Assembly: GCA_964034945.1 (NCBI GenBank)
Contig: OZ035961.1
Coordinates: 94,312,991-94,376,990 of the forward strand
Length of the DNA: 64,000 bases
Direction of reading: 5' to 3'
From: Chrysopilus asiliformis
Lineage: Eukaryota; Arthropoda; Insecta; Diptera; Rhagionidae
Part shown: piece by piece, positions 45,310 to 56,445 of the stretch
How positions within the stretch are numbered: position 1 is the stretch's first letter
How the letters are laid out: every line of letters starts with the position of its first letter
The notes under the pieces: model-generated
The model's input: the letters and a program-made list of their open reading frames with translations, nothing else
What the model was told of the DNA's origin: nothing
The model's database searches: none
Made by a program: the position numbers and the translations under genes

Positions 45310-45880
45310 TTTTATACCCGTATGGTGAAACCAAAGGGTATATTAACTTTGCCTTACCGTTTGTAACGCCAAGATCCCGTCATCGCACAAAAAAATGAAT
45401 TACACCAGTGTGTTTAGAATGATAAAAATATTTAATTTCTGCATGTCCGTCCGTCTGTCTGTCTGTCCGTCTGTCTGTGGCGCAGATTGCGGGCGCACGG
45501 ATTGAGCTAGAGACTTGCACAGATCCGTTTTTCGTAAAATGCGAGGCTAAGTTCGTTAATGGGCAAAAATGGACCATTAGGGGGGGGGGGGGAGGGGGGG
45601 GGGGGTACCCCCCATACGAACGAAATCGTTTTTTTTGTGAATATCTCAAAAACGGTGCATCTTATCAAAAAAAGTCCAAGAACAAAAGTTATTTAGGATG
45701 TGATTCTACATAAAACTCCCATACATCAAAATCCGATTGGAATAAATTTTAAAAAATCTTATTGGAAAGTTTGACTTCAAAGTGGAATTTTGGTATAACT
45801 GTTCGAATTTTGATACGAATATCACCATACGGGTCTCCAATGATTGCCAGATTGGCAATTATAGCTTTTGTTATGTTTTA
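45310..45880 (+). repeat. Dispersed repeat 'TATACCCGTATGG', copy 5
   Basis: Full-length-type copy with a TCTG/TCCG run at 45446-45479 and a G-rich tract at 45581-45605. The tail has CACCATACGGGTCTCCAATG. Confidence 0.88.
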
Positions 45881-47282
45881 AAATAAATTTTCATGTTTAT
45901 TAAAAAATATGGTAACATGGGGAAAACTATACAAAAACGTCAAAACGAAACAAATTTCGCCATCCCAAAAATGTCATTCGTATTCCCTTCCTCTCAGTTC
46001 CTTCCTGCCCTGCTACGGGACAGCAAAATCGACGTGGTGAGTTTAAGGACTCGACTTGTTAATCCCAAAAATTATATAATTTCACTGAGATACTCATGCT
46101 TATTCACAAATTTATTGTTAGTTAACAATATTGTTAAGTAACAATAAATTTCATAGCAATCCATAAAGAAAATGGTAATCACAATTTTGCTTGTTAAAAA
46201 GTTTCGTTAAAAATGTTCGTTGTGTTGTTATGGCAACAGTTTTGTGAATTATTTTAATAGTTGCAGTTGTATTGCATTCGGCGATTGTTGTATTGCATTG
46301 GCGAATTGTTGTATTGCATTGCGGGGAGACGATAAATATTTTTTAAAACTGTTTTCTTCTATGGAAAACGGATCGGTGGTATCGCGAAGAACTTGACTTG
46401 GTAATCCACGTGGTAATCCAACATAATGTCTTTAAAAAAGCAACACAGTAGAACACGCTTAAATGTACATCGAACTTCGCAGAATTTAATGTGCATTTAT
46501 CCGTGTTTTGCATTTATCCGTAGCACGGAGTAATACACATTAATGTGCAATTATGCGAGTCAAATATAAACATGCAACTTTAATAATTAAGAATTCATTT
46601 TATCACATAAAAATAACAAAAATCACTTTTTTTTTGGTGTGATTACATTTTATTTTTGCACATGTGCATTTAAGCGTGTAAAATTTCATGTAATTTATAC
46701 TTTTGCAGTATGAAAATGGTTGCATTTAAGCAAGTATTGCAATTAAGCGTGTGTATATATTCATATGAAAAATAAATCACATCCTTTTATCTTACCGTTT
46801 TTCTTCCGCCACAATGTCCATAATTGGAATTATAAAATCAATTTTTTTGATTGAAAAAAAAATATTTCTTCCCAAACAACTAAAATTTATTTTTGTTATC
46901 GTAACAACACTTTTAACCATTTCTAACAAGCAATAGTGCACTCTGAATACGGTTTTATTTGACAATTTTTAGCTTAACAATATTATCGAAAGTTCATAGC
47001 AACCAAAGTGAAATGTGAATACCGATTTTATTTTAAACAATTGTTATGGGTATTAATAGCTTTTGTGAATAAGCATGACTTTTTGTAAGTATAAGTAGCT
47101 AAAAATAAATTTTTCCTGTAGAGAATACTGAAAAAAATTACGTTGGATTGCTTAGGAGGGCGCGGACGTTTTTTTGACTTTTTGGCAGCAGGGATTCTTT
47201 TCATCTCTAACCCCCTCTCCTGATTTCTTGTAAACCAGTTTACGGACTTTTATGGACTTTTCACCATCAGGTAGAGGGCTCT
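45881..47282. other. Probable intron with weak MITE-like material
   Basis: 46446-46760 contains several GCATTTAAGCGTGT / ACACGCTTAAATG boxes in both orientations, suggesting an eroded MITE. A TGTTGTATTGCATT triplet repeat lies at about 46265-46320. No exon seen. Confidence 0.4.
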
Positions 47283-47286
47283 TTAA

Positions 47287-47652
47287 CACGTTGAGCGCCA
47301 TGTACCCACCGGTGAACATTTTAATTTTTCAACAGAGCACCAAGTGACCACCGGTGGTCATTATTGGATGTCGATGGTGGGACAACGTGACCACCCGTGG
47401 TCACACTACGTGTTTCATTTCGAGGCATCGTGACCACAACTGGGAACCTTTTACATATATTTAGCTTTGAGAAATATTAAGTTTAATCAATCCCAGGATG
47501 TAAACCTATTTTTCTTGGAATTGGTAGTACTTAATAAATTAATAAAAATAAATTAAAAAAATGTTGGTCCCAGAATGTCACCCGCTCGTAAGCACGCGGT
47601 CTACTGTGTAATTCAAAGAATGACCACCGGTGGGCACGTGGCGCTCAACGTG
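47287..47652. mobile_element. TTAA-flanked piggyBac-like MITE, 366 bp
   Basis: Ends CACGTTGAGCGCCATG and the near-complement CGTGGCGCTCAACGTG, flanked by TTAA at 47283-47286 and 47653-47656. Subterminal GACCACCGGTGG-type boxes recur about six times. Confidence 0.88.
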
Positions 47653-47656
47653 TTAA

Positions 47657-48346
47657 AGATCATATGATCTACATCATCTTTCTTTTCTATGAATTTCTTT
47701 TTGACTATTTCTTAAACCAATAAACGAATTTTAATGGCGTTTTTTGCAGGGATGGGAAACGTTATCGTAAAGTAACGTAATAACGAAATAACAAAATAAC
47801 GAAATGATTTTCCGATTTTTTCTTCAAAATTGCGTTATAACTATAATTCCATAACAATAACGAAAAAAATAACGAAAACCAATTATTTTGGTTTTCGATA
47901 TTTATTTATTTTTGCCTTGTTTTATCTTGTATTATTTTTTTGTGAAATTTTGCACAACAGTTCATCAAGTATAACCCCACAGAACTGCCATCTGCATGAA
48001 ATATCATTAAAAATATTAGGGTAATAGTTTTATTCATTTTTTGATTCTAAATGGGGAGGGCCGAAATTTATAGTCGTAGTTAATCCTTTCTAAATTTCTT
48101 TCGATTTTATTTTTTGACATTTCTGATCAAATGAAAGCAAAAAATCTTACTTTGTATATCAAATATTACGGGACGATGACTTTTTAGAAATATTAAGCGG
48201 AAATTATTGCACAAATCAGTTACGAAATGCAGAGGAATATCGGCCCCTGAATGCCTCGGTTTTTGAAAGTAACATATTAAGTTTACAAATCAAGGTCCTA
48301 CTATACTCTTCTCAGTACAAATTGCTTTGGAAAAATTTTGTAATGT
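47657..48346. other. Probable intron with hAT-like fragment
   Basis: 47751-47880 (GGGATGGGAAACGTTATCGT, then AATAACGAAATAAC) resembles the end of a hAT-like element. No matching right end. Confidence 0.4.
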
Positions 48347-48833
48347 TTTTATACCCGTATGGTGAAACCAAAGGGTATACTAACTTTGCCTTACCGCTTG
48401 TAACGCCAAGATCCCGTCATCACACAAAAAAATGAATTACACCAGTGTGTTTAGAATGATAAAAATAATTAATTTTTGCATGTCCGTCCGTCTGTCCGTC
48501 TGTCCGTCCGTCCGTCCATCCGTCTGTCCGTCCGTCCGTCTGTCCGTCTGTGGCGCGGATCGTTTTGGCAAAATTGGACCATTAGGGGGGTACCACCCAT
48601 ACGAACGAAAATGCACGCTTCAAAAAAGTCCAAAAACAAAAGTTATTTAGGATATTATTCTACATAAAACTCCCATACATCAAAATCTGATTGGAATAAA
48701 TTTTAAAAAATTATATTGGAAAGTTTGACTCAAAGTGGAATTTTGGTACAACTGTTCGAATTTTGATACGAATATCACCATACGGGTTTTCAATAATTGC
48801 CAGTTTGGCAATTATAGCTTTTGTTATGTTTTA
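48347..48833 (+). repeat. Dispersed repeat 'TATACCCGTATGG', copy 6
   Basis: Complete ends, with an internal deletion after the TCCG/TCTG run (48483-48552) that removes the GCGGGCGCACGG box. Confidence 0.85.
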
Positions 48834-48941
48834 ATTCAACTTATTAACATTCTCGAACCGCCTTCGCGGGGAAAGAGGAAGTTTTTTTTTGCTGTCCAAA
48901 TGGTTTAGAAAATACAAAATCCTTTACAAAATGTAAAAAAA

Positions 48942-49190
48942 TTACCTGTCAATTACATAGGTATAAAAGTGTCTAATCGAGTTTAAAAATCGAATATGCA
49001 TATATTTTCGGTTCGAATTTATTAGAAGATTTTTTTTTTTATCTCCAGCTATTGCTTGAATATTTTGTAAAATGCCATCCCTATATAGATTTGGGTTAAC
49101 CATAATCACAACGATTATTAAAGCCATTATAACGGAAATGACGATGGACGGGTCTCGTTCAAATAACAATTTAATTTCATCCATAAACAT
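48942..49190 (-). CDS. Small ORF with one hydrophobic segment, doubtful
   Basis: An 82-codon frame from ATG at 49190. It starts MFMDEIKLLFERDPS, then a strong hydrophobic stretch (IVISVIMALIIVVIMV), then a basic C-terminal half with KKK. The codons in the first half look gene-like and an in-frame gtaat donor-like site lies at the end. It is not in a recognised repeat and lies antisense in the probable long intron. I do not recognise a family; chance is a serious alternative. Confidence 0.2.
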   Translation of the reverse strand: MFMDEIKLLFERDPSIVISVIMALIIVVIMVNPNLYRDGILQNIQAIAGDKKKNLLINSNRKYMHIRFLNSIRHFYTYVIDR

Positions 49191-49199
49191 TTTTCATGT

Positions 49200-49949
49200 T
49201 TCATAAATCATTTAATTTCCTTTGACTACAAATCTTTAAGAAAATCTAACAAGTCAAATAAATCTTCTAATGCTTTTATAACAAGATGAAAAAGGAAATA
49301 CAACCCCTAACGTAATCTGTATGGTAGCCAAACCAGTGTCCATCTACTTCATCTATCCCGTCTTTACTTTTCCTACTAGTTTGGATCGGGCAGTTTTTTT
49401 TTGTCGTATTTCTCGTCTATATAACTATACGAGTATAAGCTGTATAACAAGATTTCAGCAAATGTGTCCTATGAAGGATTTCTTTATTTTTAGGGCCAAA
49501 GATAAATATTTTCTCTCTTAGTTTGGAAACAAAAAAGGAAAGAGTTAAATCCTTTCCAAATTGTTCCTTTAAATGGCTAAATCCATAAAGTCAACATTTT
49601 CGGAGATTTTTTTTTAAACACGAATCGAATATTCGTGTGTTTTTAATATAAGTCTGTATAGATAGTGACTTGCAGAGAAAGTAACTTCGCATACTTTTGG
49701 TCGGCCCTAATATTCTTGCCGAAATCGGTGCAGGCGGAAAAGTTTTCAAATCGATCAAAGCAAAAGTCTAACTTATCTATCGTCCAAAACCACTACAACT
49801 CGAACTAAAGTTTATTGTCTTCTTTATGTTATTCTTGTGTGAAAGTTAGTGTTCTTTAAGTACTAGTGAAGTAATCAAAGTAAGGATAGTCTTTTAGGTT
49901 GTTTTGTCGATAGGAAAAGGATTTAAATATCATTTAAATATCAGCGTGG
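49200..49949. other. Probable intron, no feature seen
   Basis: AT-rich, unique-looking. Confidence 0.4.
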
Positions 49950-50015
49950 TAGGTGACAGCGTAGCTCAGTGGGTAAGGTAATCGGTTAGTATGCTTTCAA
50001 TTTCAGCTTTATCGG
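49950..50015 (+). repeat. tRNA-like box A segment, possible SINE head
   Basis: GACAGCGTAGCTCAGTGGGT resembles the 5' arm and box A of a tRNA gene. No box B or cloverleaf is visible downstream, so it is not a tRNA gene. A decayed tRNA-derived SINE is the likeliest reading. Confidence 0.35.
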
Positions 50016-50023
50016 AAACTAGC

Positions 50024-50507
50024 TTGCATACCCGTCGTTGCCGGGTTAAGTTTTTTCAAATTTTAATTTTTTTTTATGGTCTATGTTGGAGCTAAACTTC
50101 AGGCCAATCGGCTCGGTAGTTTCCCCGCGAAAGGGTAACATAGAGGAAGAGCTAAGTTTCGAAATCACTTTACCCCCTCCCTTTACTCCCCACTCCTCGG
50201 ACTAATTTTTAATGGATTTATGTTGGGGCTGGACCCCCGACGAACATCTATGTCAAATTTCAGGCCAATCGGTTCAGTAGTTTCTCCGCGAAAGAGTAAC
50301 ATAGCGCAAAAACTTAGCTTCGAAATCACTTCACCCCCTTCCCTTACTCCCCCCACCCCTCGCGCTACTTTTCCGTATGCCTATGTTGGAACCAGAACTA
50401 CCATAGACACGCATGCCAAATTTCAAGTCAATCGGTTCAGCCGTTTTTGCGTGAAAGAGGAACAGACAGACAGACACCAACTCATTTTTTTTTATATATT
50501 AGTATGA
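50024..50507 (-). mobile_element. Helitron-like non-autonomous element
   Basis: On the minus strand it starts CTAATATATAAAAAAAAATG and runs through a TCTG tract and ACGCAAAAACGGCTGAACCG. It ends with a hairpin CCCGGCAACGACGGG, eight bases, then CTAG|T. Hairpin plus CTAG fits a Helitron 3' end. No ORF. It contains a tandem duplication of a block of about 100 bp (CCAATCGGTTCAGTAGTTTC-type). Confidence 0.65.
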
Positions 50508-52555
50508 TAAATTATTTTTGGTCATTGGCTGAAGAGTGCCGAAAATTGTAGGTGAATTTACTAATAACATTTTTTCTGAGTAGAGAAAGAAACTATTTGA
50601 CCCCTTATTAAGACTGTTATCAGGTCTTTACTCATTGGGGTGTCGCAAGGAGGGAGAGTGTGGGCGGAGGGGTTTCAAACTTTGTCTGGACAACGAGGTG
50701 GGTAAACCCCTAGGAGCAGGATAATCTGTATAGAACAGATATTCTGGCGCCACCAACATTTGATTTCTCCCCGGATCAGTTATCGATAAAAAGCATAAAA
50801 ACCTTACAATTGTTGTTAATTCCAATTCCATGGTTCGTAATTTATGTAAAACTGTAGGTACGGCTGCAGAAAATGAGATGTTACGAAACCTCAATTTGAA
50901 GAGGCCAATATACGGTTTCAACTTTTGCGCCCAAGTTTGATATAACCGATTAAAAAATCAAAAGGAAAAATCATTTAGTCGAACCAAATTGCAGGACACA
51001 CTGCCGATTTGTTTAATTATCCTCAAATGGTATTACGAAATAATTTGCCAGAGCTAATTTTTGCTTAGCCCAAAATTGCTGAAAATTCCATGTCGGTATG
51101 CGATTCAAGACAGCCTTTGGGGTCCGATCTGTTACTTTAGTGTTAAATTCAACCCCCTAACCACCATAATAATCTATCATCCGTTTACGTGCCATCCACC
51201 TCCCACTCTTCAATTCGGTTTCGTACGAAATTCCTTGGTTTGGGGCAGCGGCGGGAGAAAAAAAAATTGGCCAAGAAGGAACGAAATTAAAGTTTGGAGG
51301 CCATTGAAGTGATGAGCTCACGTTTTGTGCCGCTTTTTTAATTAAGTTTTCTCTTGCAGAGCTTTCGGTATGCTCAATAACGGCTCGAAACGCACGATAC
51401 CACTATAATGGCGCATTATATAAAGCACCCCCCTAGTATAAAAATTGTACATTTTGTAGTATATTTTCAAGTCGAGTTGTGTCAGACGTTCTTCGGCATG
51501 GCCTATGATGTTCCGTTCGCTTCGTTTGTACGCGAATAGCTCGTTTGGATATTAACATAAATCACGAGAGCCTACGGGGAGTCATTTCAACAACTTCTCA
51601 ACATGAAACATTCTATCCCGAAGCTTCCCAGAGCTTAGTTTGGATCGGAAACTCATGCGAAAGCAGCATACAGCAGAGTAAAAGGGAATATTTTTCAATG
51701 GCAGGCAAGGAATCGGGAGCAGCTAGGATCCATTCCCGACGCGGTGTGGCGTAAGTTCCAGACCCCTATCCAAGGATCAAGAATAAGGATTGCAAAATAC
51801 TTGGAAATAAAACATAAAATGGTATTTTGGAGTGCGGGATGGAGAATAACTTTCCGCGTCGAAGCCATCCTATGTGGATCGGGAAGGTTTTTACTTCCTT
51901 AAAGACTTGTTTCTCTCATGCCGTTACGTCTATGTAATCACTGGGAATTTTTCGTCGGTTTGAATATAAACTGGTCAAAGAGGGATAAAGCTGGCTTGTC
52001 GTGGAACCAACTGAAATATAGTCTATGCTCACTACGTATCCTTGTAAGGGCATGGGAATGATGGCTGGTTGGTATGCCGCAATGGTGACTTTTTGAAACC
52101 AGAAAAGTAAATGATTTATTAAGCAGAGGTTATGCTTGGGGTCGTAATTTTTCTGTCTTGTTTCTTCGTTCGCATTCGGTAAATAATGAAAAAAAAAAAA
52201 TACAAAAACAGTAAACAGAAACAGGACGAAAAGGTGTTAAGTGAATAGAATACTTATGAATCTCTTTATAAGACATGGAAATTTTCATATTTCAATGTTT
52301 TGTTAGTGGGTCCGGGAAATCAGGGCTTAAAAGAGAAGAATATTTAAAATATCAAATCGACCGGGTGGTGGATAGGCGCTTTCGATTTGGCTTTTTAAAA
52401 GTTAATTAAGGATGTCTTAGGAATAGATTTTTTATGAAGCGTAATTTAATTTCGGCAAAGCGTTGTCAAAACAGTCGGTTGTGTTATAAAACGGGAATTG
52501 CCTTTGCGAAATTATTTTATATGAAATGGAATTACGGTCAATGTGATGTAACGAC
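50508..52555. other. Probable intron, mostly unique
   Basis: Less AT-rich than average and without recognised repeats. Short ORFs on both strands (for example 50628-50921 minus and 51545-51754 plus) show no family signature. It could hold regulatory DNA or an undetected small exon. Confidence 0.4.
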
Positions 52556-52752
52556 CCTAAAGGAGCCTCCACACGTTCAATGTTACTTGACAAGTATTAT
52601 TTATGAAAATTTTTCGTCAAGTAACATTGATGGAAATTGCCTGCAAACGTAACATTGAAGAGCATCCAAACGATCAATGTTACTTGAAACATGAGTAATT
52701 CAAGTAAAATTGTCAAGTAACATTGAACATTGGCGTGGAGGCGCCTTAAGAT
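52556..52752. mobile_element. Palindromic MITE with GGAGCCTCCACACGTTCAAT ends
   Basis: Left end AAGGAGCCTCCACACGTTCA and a near-complement at the right (TGGCGTGGAGGCGCCTTA). CAATGTTACTTGA is repeated three times in alternating orientation. No ORF. Confidence 0.75.
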
Positions 52753-53778
52753 TGTGTTGAGGCAATCGGTATTGTATGGCAATCAGCCATTAGGGTAGTT
52801 ATATTTCAACACTGGATTCATGGAATTTGTCGACATTCATTCGCAGGTTTGTTCCGAGCCTTATTCGGATGAGGAGTTAATATTAATAATGTTCTAACGA
52901 ACGGCTGTCAGACTCAGTTACGATAAACGGCTAAATTGAGTTTTCTACATACCAAGCCGCGGGCCACGTCACAAAAAAAATTACGCACTGACTTCCAAAA
53001 CATAATGCGCCGCGGTCGAAATTTTTTGAAAAATCTACTCTGGAGGCGGAAATTGTTAATTAAAATGAGCTACAGGTGAAATTCTTTTACATTTCGAGTC
53101 TAAATGAATATCTTCAAGTTAAATTGAGGGATCACCCAGTGACAAAGGAAGCGGTATTTAGGATTCTGAAGAGGCCCGTAGCAGGGGGAAGGGGGGGGGG
53201 GGGGCTGAAGCCCCTCGAAATGTTGGTCCTTCACACCAAAAAGTTACAATTTAAAAATTCAATCTTTTGATACGTAAAAATTTTCGCCTGCGGCACAGGG
53301 TTTAGTCGAGATGTCTCTTGCATATAATATTTCAATTTTAAAAAAAATCTCTCAAAAAATTGTGAACGAAATACTATTAAACTCAAAAATTTTTACAAAT
53401 CAAGAAAATTAAAATTTTTCTTCAATTTCTGTAAGTTTTTTTGTGCAAAGTTGGCCATTAGATTAGAACTAGGAGTAAGATTTTCTATGATCTCTAAAAA
53501 AAAGTCTCTTTCAGAGAAGTTTAAAACTGAAAACTTGTACAGAACATAGAAAGTGGTTGCTCTGTGTGGGTAAAATATTGAGAGTCGGTAAAAATTCAAT
53601 AACAAAAAATTTTCGCGAAAAAGTTTCTGCCGGATTGAACCCCACCCTTGCCACGCCGCGCTGTAGTTATGCCACATTTCTGTATAACCCACCGTGTTTT
53701 AAAATCGAACTTTCATTTTACTTCCTCGTAAATCCATCAAATTATTGGATGAAAATCAAAACGTAAACAAATCAAGAA
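52753..53778. other. Probable intron, no feature seen
   Basis: AT-rich, with a G tract at 53191-53203. No exon. Confidence 0.4.
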
Positions 53779-54042
53779 ACATAACAAAAGCTATAATTGC
53801 CAATCTGGTAATTATTGAAAACCCGTATGTGTGATTTAAGTGAACGTCGAACAGTTGTATAACAATTCCACTTTAAACTTTTCAATAAGATTTTTTAAAA
53901 TTTATTCCAATCGGATTTTTTTTGGACTAATGGCCCATTTTTGCCCATTAACGAACTTAGCCTTGCATTTTACGAAAAACAAATCTGCGTCAAATTTCAA
54001 GTCTCTAGCTCAATCCGTGCGCCCCCAATCCGCGCCACTGCT
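53779..54042 (-). repeat. Dispersed repeat 'TATACCCGTATGG', copy 9 (partial, reverse)
   Basis: Reverse-strand copy from the tail (AACAAAAGCTATAATTGCCA) to the GCGCCCCCAATCCGCGCC box. The 5' half is missing. It is joined at about 54043 to a fragment of the 120-bp minisatellite unit and a Helitron-like end (TAACGACAGGTATGCAAGCT). Confidence 0.75.
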
Positions 54043-54189
54043 GGAATTTCAAAATTCGAAACGAAAGGTCCAGTGGGGATAACTTTTTTTCCTCAAAAGT
54101 GTGTAAATTATTTTTGTGGGTGTGCCTTGGTATTTCTAAAATGTATACAAAAAAAACTTTAACTTGGTAACGACAGGTATGCAAGCTAG

Positions 54190-54963
54190 CTATCTAAAAA
54201 TATCATTCGAGACCTTCACGAAAATTGCTAAGTGAGTGGGTAAATACATATGTACATGTGCAGACATTCAATTTGTATAATGATTGTTCGAAATAAAAAA
54301 AAAACATTTTTATTATTTCTTTTAAATGTTGAATTTTCAATTTGCTTGACTTCTTCGTTGACACATAATTTGCATTCACCTACAATCGCGTGGGTGTCGT
54401 ATAAGGGAAATTTTTTTCTATCCATCAAAATTCAAAAAAAAAAAGAATATCAATCGATTCCTCAATTTGTTTCGGTCCCTGTAAGATTTGGTGTTCTTTT
54501 CTGTTCAGCCTTAATTTGATCATATCTACCTTGAAATTTTCCTGTCAAATTTACATTTTTGCGGAGCTGTTATTGCAGGCATTTGAATTATAATCAAGAA
54601 CAAAATACGCTCATTATGAGTCTATATTTAGTACAGGAATGTTTTGGATGGGTTTGGTGCGGTGGTTTTTTTAGAAGGGAGCATACAATAATGCCAGTGA
54701 CGTTTGAACGGTTGAGGGTAGAAGAATATGAGAAAATTTTATATACAGAGTAAGTAAATTGGTCCATGATTTTAATAGCGGTTTTTGTAGGCATGTCTGT
54801 TTAACATCATCAAAGGAAACAAATTAAGGAGAAATTCCGTTTAGTGAGTCTTGTTACTATTAAGTGTTCATTTTTTTTTGAAGGTATTTGAGGATTGGCT
54901 GTATGAAGAAGGTGAACAATTTTAATTCATGAAGTAATATTTGACTTGTAATTGCGTTTAAAA
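54190..54963. other. Probable intron, no feature seen
   Basis: AT-rich, no exon or defined repeat. Confidence 0.4.
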
Positions 54964-54965
54964 TA

Positions 54966-56443
54966 GGGGCCACATCTATCAGTTTTCCATCAGTCGCAAC
55001 TGTTACGGTACTCGTCAGTTTTCCATCAGTTTTCCATCAGTATTAGCATAATATACTAATATATACAATTCAAAGTAATCCTTAACTATTTTCACTAACA
55101 ATGAGAAAAATTAATAAAAAACAATCCAAATGAGTAAGAGTATGCTCTATAAATTTCCAACATAAAAATAATAAAAAAAAAAAAGATAAAACGGCAGGTA
55201 TTAGCATGGTAGATTGAAAGCATAACTAGTTATGTAACTGTTTTTAATCCAATTATTCAATAATCTTTTAAACAAAACAATAGAGTTGGCAGATCTCATC
55301 TCTGAGGGTAGTAAATTGTACAGTGTGCAGCCCCTATACTTAATGCATTGCTTGGTTAATTCCAATCTTGGGTGTTGTACTAGCAGGTTGCTACCCGAGC
55401 GATATCTAGTGTTCAAATTATGACTAACAAACTCAAATTCTATAGTGCTGTAGTGTAAACTGTGAATCGATTTGAACACGAATAAACAAGACTGCTTAGC
55501 AAAGAGACCACTGAGAGGTAAAATTGGATAAACTAGATCGGAATATAGTAATTGGCTGCTAGTACGTTTGTTTAGGTTATTTGCCAGTTTTAGAGCCTTT
55601 TTCTGTAGTCTTTGTAGAGATTTTAGCTGAGCTGAGTAAGTTGCACCCCAGATTATAATGTTACCTGTCAAATGTGACTGCACCAGTGCATGGTAAAGCA
55701 TTATTTTTTACATCTAGTTAAGCGTTCACTCTATCAGTTGCGACTGACAGTTTTTTGTGAAAAGTTTCTATTCATTTTGATTGCAGATTTAAAAAAATGC
55801 GGGTCGCTAAGAAAGAGAGAGCTTCTTTATGCATTACTATTGCATTAAGTTCAAAAAATTAAATTTGATTCTGTTCTGATGCGATGCGACCACAGAACTA
55901 TATAACATAGAAAAACTGTCACCATACAAAGCTCTGCTGAAAAATGGTCCCAAAAGTATTTCCCTCTTTATCGTACTTGAACGCATCCACTGAACTGTAT
56001 AAGGTCGCGAAATTCAAATTTAGTTTGCCGCGAAATTCAAATTTCACAAGTTTGAGACTAACTTTAGGCGCAAACAAATAACTTTAGGCGCCAACACCAT
56101 TCCGAAAGCCTATTTTCCTTTGACAGCTCAAGGTTTAAACGAGAGGACTATATTTATTTTCATACGGTTATCTCGCTCTTACTTGACTCGTTTTGATTCA
56201 CTGAACTGTATTGAAATGGGACCATTTGAGACAGCAAATCGAGCGATCTAGTATATCTATGGATACGACTGACGCGACTGACGCGAACGTTCACACCAAT
56301 CAGTTGGCCATCCGTTTAAAAAAAAACTGATTTGCCCACGAATTTTTTCGTAGTTGCCCATCAGTTGTATGATTTTACGTTCACACCAATCAGTTTCCCA
56401 TCAGTTTCCCAAAAACTGATGAAAAACTGATAGATGTGGCCCC
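54966..56443. mobile_element. TA-flanked inverted-repeat element that captured a LINE fragment
   Basis: Ends GGGGCCACATCTATCAGTTT and its near-complement, flanked by TA at 54964-54965 and 56444-56445. CATCAGTTTTCCATCAG words are tandem at both ends. A LINE ORF2 fragment in reverse orientation lies inside. A fragment of the same family is at 10740-10850. Confidence 0.85.
55201..55701 (-). pseudogene. LINE reverse-transcriptase C-terminal fragment
   Basis: A 166-codon frame without stops. It starts MLYHALVQSHLTGNIIIWGA and continues LKSLQRLQKKALKLANN, with YNLLPSEMRSANSIVLFKR later. This is the thumb/C-terminal region typical of insect non-LTR retrotransposon ORF2 proteins. The catalytic palm is absent, so it is a fragment. 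It sits entirely inside the TA-flanked element. Confidence 0.85.
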
Positions 56444-56445
56444 TA

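Noticed and set aside
49950..50015. A tRNA gene
   Set aside because: Only box A-like text is present. No anticodon arm, T arm or box B can be folded.
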